A stretch of DNA of 30,792 bases from the IMG/VR virus record IMGVR_UViG_3300030102_005027, positions 37,838 to 68,629 of that record. The stretch is one strand, 5' to 3'. Position numbers and translations under genes: made by a program. Below, in pieces: positions 24,142-30,792 of the stretch. The notes under the pieces were generated by a model. That model made no database searches, was not told where the DNA came from, and saw only the letters and a list, made by a program, of their open reading frames with translations. The first letter of the stretch is position 1, and each line of letters begins with the position of its first letter. The stretch is from a virus.

Positions 24142-26861
24142 TGGCCGATAAGAAATTCATAAAGGATGCGATAAAAAGACCGGGAGCCTTCAAAGCTAAA
24201 GCTGAGTCTAGAGGAATGACTACTGAGGAGTTCCGCAAGAGAGTGCTGGCCAACCCTGGCAACTACGATGCACGCACAGTAAGACAAGCTCAGCTAGCCA
24301 AGACACTTGGTAAGCTTAGAGCACAGAGCGGTGTCGACCCATACAGTGCTCTCCCTACGTCATCAAATACGATGACCTCCCCAATCCTTGATCCACAAGA
24401 AGCTGCAGAACAGACTGCAGAAATACAAAAACAGCAACAACAAGTAGTTCAAAATAGAGCTGAAGCTGAAGCTGAAAGGGAAAGACTCAACAATGCAGCT
24501 GCAGACGCCACCATACGGAGTGGTATGCAAGACCTGCAAGGAGCAGGAGGGGATAAGGTAAGAACCTCTATCCAAGCAGGTAGGGCTGCAAGAGATGCAT
24601 CTATTACACAAGCATACGGCACGGATGATCTAGCCTCTCTTGGTGTAGACGCCTCGGCTAGAATTGCAGGTAAGATTGCACAGGGTACAGCTACTAGCGC
24701 TCAAGTAGCAAAAGCTAGTGGTGATACCGGGGCACTACTCACTAACCTCGGTGCATATGGACAAGGAGCTGGAGCTGCTGCAGATGCTGGACAAGCCGCT
24801 GCTGGTGTAAGCTCAAGTGCAATAGCAGGTCCTGCTGCAATAGCATCCATCGGAGGTAAGATAATTGAGGGTACAGCAGCAACCTCTAGAGGTGAAGACG
24901 CAGCTGCTGAATACAGCTTTCAGGAAGGTCTGGGTAGTGGCTTGAAAGCTGCTGGTACTGGGGCAGGCACCGGTGCTATGATAGGTAGCATCTTCGGACC
25001 TGTGGGCACACTTGTAGGAGGTGCTGCTGGAGCTCTTGTAGGCCTAGGTGTAGAAGCATTTAGAGATGTCAGAGAGGTAAGACGAGGTAGAAGGGAACGA
25101 GCTGGGAGACAATTCAGAGAAGGCATGGAAGACAGGCGTCTTAGCAGAGCTGCTACTGATGTACGTAACCAGTCTTACATGGTTAGCGGTTCTAATAGAG
25201 GTTACAACCCCAACTACCTCGGTAATATAGAAGAGGGGATCACATATATGCACGGAGGAATGAAAGTACCAGGTGGTAAGGTAATGCCCATGAGAGATGG
25301 GGGTAAGCAGTACATAGGTAGAAAGCACAGCAAGGGCGGTATTGACCTTGGAGATGTTGAAGTCGAAGGCGGTGAAACGTCTAGACCCATCATGAACTCA
25401 CAGGGTAAGACTGTAGACTACATCTTCAGTGAGTTCCAGAAGCTCAAGCCTGAGTATGCTGAGCAGCTTGGTGTCAAAGAAGGCTCGTCTTATGCTGATG
25501 TGCACAAGATGATGGAGCGAGGTGCTATAGCTAAAGACTACAGAGGTCTTGCTAAGATGCAAGAGCAGCACATGAAAGAGAAGGGTAAAACAGAGACAGG
25601 TCCTCGTGGTCCTGAACTGATTGCACAGAATGCTCTGTCACCCATGATGACCACTGCAGTAACAGAACCTGCACTCAATACCCCGCTCACTGTCCCAACA
25701 GTAGCTGACCCTACTATGCTGTTCAATCAGCAGTTCCCTGCTGGTATGCCTTTCGCTGCACAGGCTGGACCTAGAGCTGTAGAACAGCCAGAGATGCCAG
25801 AGCTTAATAGACCAGTAATGACTCGTCAGGGTATGCCACTCAGCACTATGATAGCTATGGGAGGTAAGGCACCTGAGCCCAAAGCTCCTATCGGCCCTAC
25901 TATGCCCGAAGAGTACGTAAGACTCCAAGGCATACAAGAAATCCCCCTGAAGGAAGAAGAAGACATCCCACTGGACTTTGAGCAGTTTAGCGATACGTAC
26001 CCCAACATGGATAATAAAGAGCAAGCGTATGCGAACTACGTGAATGCTATGGAAGAACAGGGTAAGACTAGGAAGAAAAAAGAGAAGAAGACTAAGACTA
26101 AGAAAGAGAAGGACACTGCCGATACCAAAAACTTCGAGGCTGGACCTGAGGCAGCTCTGCAACTTATCCCACCACTGGCAGGTGTGTTTACATCTATGAG
26201 ACAGAGGGATAGAGCTGCAGGACTTGAGGCTAAGGGTACACCTACCGTAGCTAGAACACGTAGAATACGTCCTAGGTTGATAAACAGAAACGCAGACAGA
26301 GCTGCAGCTAGAGAGAACCAGCTGAACACCAACGCAGCTATCGAAGCTTCAGGGTTGAGCGCTGATCAGAAGAGAGTACTGCGAGCTAGATCTACTAATC
26401 AATTCAACCAAGCTAATGCTAAGATCAGTGCGGCTGAAGACAATGCTAACCAACAGATTATTGCCAGAGCAGATCAGCTTAACCAAAGAGCAGATCAGGT
26501 AGATGCACAGCTCAATTTGAGAAATGCTACACAGCAGCAGATGCTGAACCTGAGAAACAAACTCATTAAGAACCAAGCTCTTACAAATGCTGACGAGCAA
26601 CTGCTTGCATCACTTGACGCAGGGTTTGGTAGATTTGCAGGAGCTGTCGGAGATAAGAGACAGTATGATGCTACCAAGCTTATGGCAGATGCTGTTGCTT
26701 CTGGTACAGAGAACGCCAGTGGTTTGAATGCACTCGAGAGATACCTTGTATCTCAGGGCATGATGACACAAGAGCAGATCGATGAAGCAAAGGAGAACAA
26801 AGCTAAGTCTGGTGGATATATAAGACGGTCTAACAAGATCAGAAGAAAGAAGAAGAAGTAA
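24141..26861 (+). CDS. Internal virion/cargo-type protein with glycine zipper
   Basis: This 906-residue protein opens with FIKDAIKRPGAFKAKAESRGMTTEEF ... NYDARTVRQAQLAKTL, a domain recurring in virion proteins of phages and large viruses. Then come a Gln/Glu coiled coil (about 85-125) and a Gly/Ala-rich glycine-zipper membrane-like segment (about 269-308), followed by a basic stretch. The motif HGGMKVPGG ... KHSKGGIDL ... VEVEGGE spans 370-415, and I recall similar HSKGG/EVEGGE segments in crAss-like cargo proteins. A Lys-rich patch lies near 640-655, then long amphipathic helices, ending in RRKKKK. It is likely packaged in the capsid and ejected with DNA, perhaps inserting in the host membrane. 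It overlaps both neighbours by one base (TAATG). Confidence 0.65.
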   Translation: MADKKFIKDAIKRPGAFKAKAESRGMTTEEFRKRVLANPGNYDARTVRQAQLAKTLGKLRAQSGVDPYSALPTSSNTMTSPILDPQEAAEQTAEIQKQQQQVVQNRAEAEAERERLNNAAADATIRSGMQDLQGAGGDKVRTSIQAGRAARDASITQAYGTDDLASLGVDASARIAGKIAQGTATSAQVAKASGDTGALLTNLGAYGQGAGAAADAGQAAAGVSSSAIAGPAAIASIGGKIIEGTAATSRGEDAAAEYSFQEGLGSGLKAAGTGAGTGAMIGSIFGPVGTLVGGAAGALVGLGVEAFRDVREVRRGRRERAGRQFREGMEDRRLSRAATDVRNQSYMVSGSNRGYNPNYLGNIEEGITYMHGGMKVPGGKVMPMRDGGKQYIGRKHSKGGIDLGDVEVEGGETSRPIMNSQGKTVDYIFSEFQKLKPEYAEQLGVKEGSSYADVHKMMERGAIAKDYRGLAKMQEQHMKEKGKTETGPRGPELIAQNALSPMMTTAVTEPALNTPLTVPTVADPTMLFNQQFPAGMPFAAQAGPRAVEQPEMPELNRPVMTRQGMPLSTMIAMGGKAPEPKAPIGPTMPEEYVRLQGIQEIPLKEEEDIPLDFEQFSDTYPNMDNKEQAYANYVNAMEEQGKTRKKKEKKTKTKKEKDTADTKNFEAGPEAALQLIPPLAGVFTSMRQRDRAAGLEAKGTPTVARTRRIRPRLINRNADRAAARENQLNTNAAIEASGLSADQKRVLRARSTNQFNQANAKISAAEDNANQQIIARADQLNQRADQVDAQLNLRNATQQQMLNLRNKLIKNQALTNADEQLLASLDAGFGRFAGAVGDKRQYDATKLMADAVASGTENASGLNALERYLVSQGMMTQEQIDEAKENKAKSGGYIRRSNKIRRKKKK

Positions 26862-29353
26862 TGTATAAGTTCAACAACTATACACCTACGTATGTCAACC
26901 CAGGCAGCGTAGCCATAGCTGAAACTCTTAGACAGAGATACGGACAGGCGCTGCTTGCACAGGACACACTGACTGATAAAGTAGAGAACATGCATGCCCT
27001 TGAGAAAGACAAGGAGCAGATGAACTTGATGCAAAATCAGTACAGAGAACAGATACAGTCATTCGTTGACCGAGGTGATTACGAGAACATGGGTATGGAT
27101 ATACTCAGGAGTTCTCGTCAGTTCCTTAGCGACTACAAGGACATCGATAGAAACTTCCAAGCACGTCAGGCAGAAGCTAAAAAGCTGCAAGATCGTATCG
27201 GTAAGAGTGAAGACCAGAACGGCATCACGACACAGATGTACTACGACATGATGGCTGACATGGACAAACGCTATAAGGGTGCAGCCTCTGGAGATACATA
27301 CGGTGGTAAGAACTACGCTAAGTATGTCAACGTCAACGAACGTATGGACAAGCGACTCAAGGGTATTGCATCAGATGCTATAGGTGGTCTTAAGATTCAG
27401 TACGCTGACCTCACCCCAACTCAAGTTAATGAGATGGCAGAGATGGCAGGTGTTGGTGCTATACTACCAGGTGCTACATACAGCTACACCACTGAGACAG
27501 GAGAAACCAAGCTGTTGACAGAAGACCAGATAGACTACGTAGTTAGAGGTGTACTCAATGAGGGTGACGTCAAGGAATACTTGCAGCAAGATGCATACTT
27601 CAGAGTTGGTAAGATGGATGACAGGCAGAAAGCACAGCTTATCACAGATGAGCTTGCACAACTGCAGGTTGGTAGAGATGCTATTGAGGGCACAACTCCA
27701 GAAGACAACGAGCTGCGTGAGGCATATGCTAGACGTATACAGGATTTGCAGAGTGCTACACAGAATGGTACTGTAGATTCAATAGCGCAGGACATTGCTA
27801 TGAGCAGAGCATCTGACCCATTCAGAGACGCAATGAAGGCTAAGTACGGATTCGTACAAGAGGCAGATAGAAGTGAGATTGTGAAACGTATGTCTGAGAT
27901 GAACGACAACGCAGCTAACAGTTCAACTAGTCCTATCGTACAAAGACCAGGTGCTCTCCAAACACAGCAGTCACCAGGTGGTATGAACAGAGGTGATAAG
28001 TTGGCTACACTCACAGGCTACCAAGAGCAGATAGACAGTTTGGAGCAGTCAGGTATTGAGAATCTTGGAGGCATCAAGCCTAGCCAACTTGTAACCATGA
28101 CCTCAGAGCAAGCTGAGGAGCTTGGACTTGACCCAACACTGTTCCGACTGGAGCAGAACAACATACGTAACCTGCAAGGTCAGATAGCTGCAGAACGCAC
28201 AGTCATTGCAGAAGCTATGAGAGCTACAGGTGAAACAGATAAAGCTAGAGAGGAAGCTATAATGGCTGCCCCGAACATGGCTCAAGCTATTACTTTGCTC
28301 CGCGAGAACTTCTCAGGACTTGAGAATGACTCTGAAGCAATCTCTCTCTTGCAGAGATACGTAGACCACGTACACGCTCAAAGCGCTAACTTCTCAGGAA
28401 GTATGGCAATAGGTGGGGTGGCTGTACCAGGTCTTGCTAGAGACTTCTCTCAGTCTAGACAAACACTACCACCTGAAACTGCACAGAAGATAGGACAGAT
28501 ATTTGGAGGTAAAGGAGCTTACACCGATCCATTCGACAATGCAAGCAGTGCATTTGGTGCAGTGAATGAGTCTAGTCTGTTGGATATTACACGTCCTGTG
28601 AAGGATATCATAGCTGCATCTAACGCTAAGATTGATGAGTACATCAACACTGTAGCTACTAGAACGATGTCTAACCCTGTAGTTAGCACACTGCCTGGTG
28701 CTACACCTCAGCAGGAGACAGAGATTGTAAACTTCTTGAAAGGCAAGCAGCTCAACACTTTGTCTCAACAGTTCATAGATCCTCAGACAGGTAAGTTCGA
28801 ACAAGCAGATGTTGTCGCTGACTCACGTGTAGCAAGAGGAGAAACAGAGGAGGGCTTCAAGGTAGAGAACGCGTCAGTCACAGACGTAGAGTTTGGACCG
28901 TACAGCTCAGGAGTTGGAGGTGCTACACTTGTACTTACAGCTGAAGACGCAGATGGTAGAAAGGTAGTCATGGAGACTCCGTTGTCTCAGATGTCATCAC
29001 CAATCTTTGACCAGTACACGTCAGGTGCTTCATACCAGTTCTTGACTCAAGCCAATGCTCAGCATGGTGCTGGTGTAGAGAACATCATGGTACCGATACA
29101 AGCACAAGACGGTACTATGTTTGTGATCGAGGTAGACTACGGAGAGAAAGCATCTGACCATACGTACAATATCCTCATGCCTGACGGCAGCTACAAGTAC
29201 ACAAGTTCACAAGGCAAGCAATTGCCACGCAGCCTAGAGGCCGCACTTAAGGAAGGTGGAGAGATCTACCAGATCGGTCAAAAAGGAGGAGCAATACTGC
29301 CCCGAGGTATAGAAATTTCACCTAACTTTAGAGAACAGGTACCTAGATACTAA
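26861..29353 (+). CDS. Helical internal virion/cargo-type protein
   Basis: This 830-residue protein is predominantly helical in its first 500 residues, rich in Gln, Glu, Asp, Arg and Met, with coiled-coil stretches around 30-75 and 100-135. The final 250 residues appear more beta-rich (VTDVEFGPYSSGVGGATLVLTA). No enzyme motif, signal peptide or clear membrane helix is seen. It begins at a TAATG overlap with the glycine-zipper cargo protein and lies 11 bases before another large, membrane-prone gene. By position and composition it is a probable capsid-internal or ejected protein. I do not recognise an exact family. Confidence 0.6.
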   Translation: MYKFNNYTPTYVNPGSVAIAETLRQRYGQALLAQDTLTDKVENMHALEKDKEQMNLMQNQYREQIQSFVDRGDYENMGMDILRSSRQFLSDYKDIDRNFQARQAEAKKLQDRIGKSEDQNGITTQMYYDMMADMDKRYKGAASGDTYGGKNYAKYVNVNERMDKRLKGIASDAIGGLKIQYADLTPTQVNEMAEMAGVGAILPGATYSYTTETGETKLLTEDQIDYVVRGVLNEGDVKEYLQQDAYFRVGKMDDRQKAQLITDELAQLQVGRDAIEGTTPEDNELREAYARRIQDLQSATQNGTVDSIAQDIAMSRASDPFRDAMKAKYGFVQEADRSEIVKRMSEMNDNAANSSTSPIVQRPGALQTQQSPGGMNRGDKLATLTGYQEQIDSLEQSGIENLGGIKPSQLVTMTSEQAEELGLDPTLFRLEQNNIRNLQGQIAAERTVIAEAMRATGETDKAREEAIMAAPNMAQAITLLRENFSGLENDSEAISLLQRYVDHVHAQSANFSGSMAIGGVAVPGLARDFSQSRQTLPPETAQKIGQIFGGKGAYTDPFDNASSAFGAVNESSLLDITRPVKDIIAASNAKIDEYINTVATRTMSNPVVSTLPGATPQQETEIVNFLKGKQLNTLSQQFIDPQTGKFEQADVVADSRVARGETEEGFKVENASVTDVEFGPYSSGVGGATLVLTAEDADGRKVVMETPLSQMSSPIFDQYTSGASYQFLTQANAQHGAGVENIMVPIQAQDGTMFVIEVDYGEKASDHTYNILMPDGSYKYTSSQGKQLPRSLEAALKEGGEIYQIGQKGGAILPRGIEISPNFREQVPRY

Positions 29354-29364
29354 AACAACATATT

Positions 29365-30792
29365 ATGCCAGAATCACACTTTCTAGATGGCACCAGTAAC
29401 GGTCAGCAAGATGGTGAGCAGCAAGAACACTTCCTCGATAATCACGGAGGAGGTGATGCTGCACCCGTCCAAAGCGGTCCTGGTGTAGACATAGGTTTAA
29501 CGTTTACCCCGCAGACGCCAAGAGATAACTTAGCTAAGTACGGTAAGTACGGAGTAAACCTGAACCCGTTCGCTGACCTCAACGAGGAGCGTGCAAGACG
29601 ACAGAGTAGGATTGAGAAGTGGGGCCACGGGATGGTCAAGATGGGTGTCACTACTGCAGGTGCAGTAGCAGAGAATACACTTGGACTGCTGTTCGGTGTA
29701 GGAGAAGCAATTGCACACTGGGACAAGACTAAGTTATTCGATAACTCTGTAGGTAACCTTGTAGACAGCATCAATGAGCATGTCAACGAGGCACTCCCCA
29801 ACTACTATACACAGCAGGAAATGGATGCTGAGGGCTTTGAAGCTCTTGGCTATGCCAACTTCTGGGCAGATAAGTTCTTGAACGGAGCGGGGTATGCTCT
29901 TGGTAGTATTGCTTCACTTGCTCTTACAGGTGGTGCATCTGGACTTACAATCACTGGTGGGTTGGCTAGAGGTGCTAAAGCTGCAGGTACACTTGCAAAG
30001 ACAGGTAAGATGAGCAAGGCTCTTGCATCTTACAATGCAGCTAGAACGGTAGCAACACAGGGAACCAAAGCGGGTAAGGTTGGTAGTGCAACCGCAGCAT
30101 TGGGAGAGGCAACAGCAGGTGCATCTAGGGCACAGAGAGCCTTGAATGCAACTAAGCAACTTGAGGTAGCTACTATGATGTCTTGGGCAGAAGCATCTGT
30201 AGAAGCTAGAGAAAGACTTAGAGACACCGAACAACAACTGCTTGAACAATACGCAGCCGACAAAGGCATAAGCGTAGAGCAGGTACCTAATAATGTACAG
30301 CAGCAGATAAAGAAGAAAGCTGCATCTGCAGGTAACACTGCATTTGGTTTGAACTTGATTGCATTGTCAATCACCAACTCCATCACCTTCGGAAAGATGC
30401 TCGGACCTGGGTACATGAAGAAGATGAAGGCGGAGTCCTTGCTTGATCCTATTGAAAAGGTAGCAGATGGTAAGTTCGCCAACATGTTTGCACTTGACCC
30501 TACATGGGCAAACATATACCGTAAGTATGGTAAGAATATTATAGTACCTGGTGTAACTGAGACAGCACAAGAGTCGTCTCAGTTTGCAATTAGTGAGTAT
30601 GCAAACAACAGAGCCTTTGGAAAGAACTGGTTGGAGTCATTCAATCAGTCTATGGAAGAGTTGTATAGCTCACAAGAAGGCTTTGAGTCTGCAATACTTG
30701 GTGGTCTCATTGGTATAGCTACAGGTGGTTTGGGTAGTATCCGCTCTGCCAAAGCATTTGACGAGAAGCAGAAGCGTACACAGGAAGTTGTG
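29365..30792 (+). CDS. Large membrane-prone cargo-type protein, 3'-truncated
   Basis: The frame is open from the ATG at 29365 through the window end (476 codons visible). After an acidic, His/Gln-rich N-terminus (MPESHFLDGTSNGQQDGEQQ) it has a Pro-rich segment and then several Gly/Ala-rich hydrophobic stretches: about 175-195 (YALGSIASLALTGGASG), 320-338 (NTAFGLNLIALSITNSI) and 446-462 (ILGGLIGIATGGLG). Between them are charged helices. Such alternation suggests a protein that inserts into a membrane during DNA ejection. In crAss-like genomes the genes beyond this point can include very large virion RNA polymerase proteins, so the missing part could belong to an even larger multidomain protein. 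The ACTAAAACAACATATT leader lacks a Shine-Dalgarno. Confidence 0.7.
   Translation, partial: MPESHFLDGTSNGQQDGEQQEHFLDNHGGGDAAPVQSGPGVDIGLTFTPQTPRDNLAKYGKYGVNLNPFADLNEERARRQSRIEKWGHGMVKMGVTTAGAVAENTLGLLFGVGEAIAHWDKTKLFDNSVGNLVDSINEHVNEALPNYYTQQEMDAEGFEALGYANFWADKFLNGAGYALGSIASLALTGGASGLTITGGLARGAKAAGTLAKTGKMSKALASYNAARTVATQGTKAGKVGSATAALGEATAGASRAQRALNATKQLEVATMMSWAEASVEARERLRDTEQQLLEQYAADKGISVEQVPNNVQQQIKKKAASAGNTAFGLNLIALSITNSITFGKMLGPGYMKKMKAESLLDPIEKVADGKFANMFALDPTWANIYRKYGKNIIVPGVTETAQESSQFAISEYANNRAFGKNWLESFNQSMEELYSSQEGFESAILGGLIGIATGGLGSIRSAKAFDEKQKRTQEVV

Noticed and set aside
25638-26162. 174-codon antisense frame with hydrophobic, Ser/Phe/Leu-rich sequence
   Set aside because: Its Phe/Leu/Ser runs are the complement of Lys/Glu-rich coding sequence in the cargo-type gene; no domain or start signal is seen.

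Overview
The window is one dense, unidirectional block of phage virion and late genes. All 24 coding regions I support are on the + strand, and most neighbours touch or overlap by 1, 4 or 14 bases. I see no tRNA, CRISPR array, insertion sequence, integrase or replication gene. The only notable non-coding stretch is a 48-base gap at 1082-1129, which carries a strong hairpin terminator. No gene-free stretch exceeds 300 bases.

The host is most likely a marine Bacteroidota (Flavobacteriia-like) bacterium. Three things point there. Start codons lack a convincing Shine-Dalgarno and follow A/T-rich sequence. Secreted proteins have Bacteroidota-style signal peptides ending near AQ or GQ. One protein ends in a type IX secretion (T9SS) sorting domain, a system known only from Bacteroidota. 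The tail genes from 17359 to 24141, the ring-like protein at 11728-12414 and the cargo-type proteins from 24141 onward resemble the virion module of crAss-like podoviruses (Crassvirales, a group that includes marine Cellulophaga phages). This assignment rests on remembered family resemblance, not a search.

Layout: (1) 2-1081, 3' end of an abundant virion protein, possibly the major capsid protein, followed by the terminator; (2) 1130-9054, a Cys-rich small protein, a 1903-residue giant protein with four Cys repeats, and a fibre-like protein; (3) 9073-12414, small structural genes, a holin, a metallophosphoesterase, an acidic protein and a ring-like protein; (4) 12417-17359, an unusual inserted-looking block with four small Lys/Arg-rich proteins, a T9SS-targeted Cys-repeat protein, an outer-membrane barrel, a membrane-anchored coiled coil and a periplasmic thioredoxin-fold protein; (5) 17359-24141, connector/hub-like proteins and a very large nozzle-like protein; (6) 24141 to the window end, three large proteins of the kind packaged in the capsid and ejected with the DNA.

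The most unusual content is block 4. A phage late operon appears to encode a surface-exported T9SS substrate directly coupled to an outer-membrane protein. Its Cys repeats also occur in the giant virion-module protein at 1622-7333. This suggests a programme that remodels or masks the host surface (for example superinfection exclusion, gliding/T9SS competition, or capture of released virions). The function is inference.
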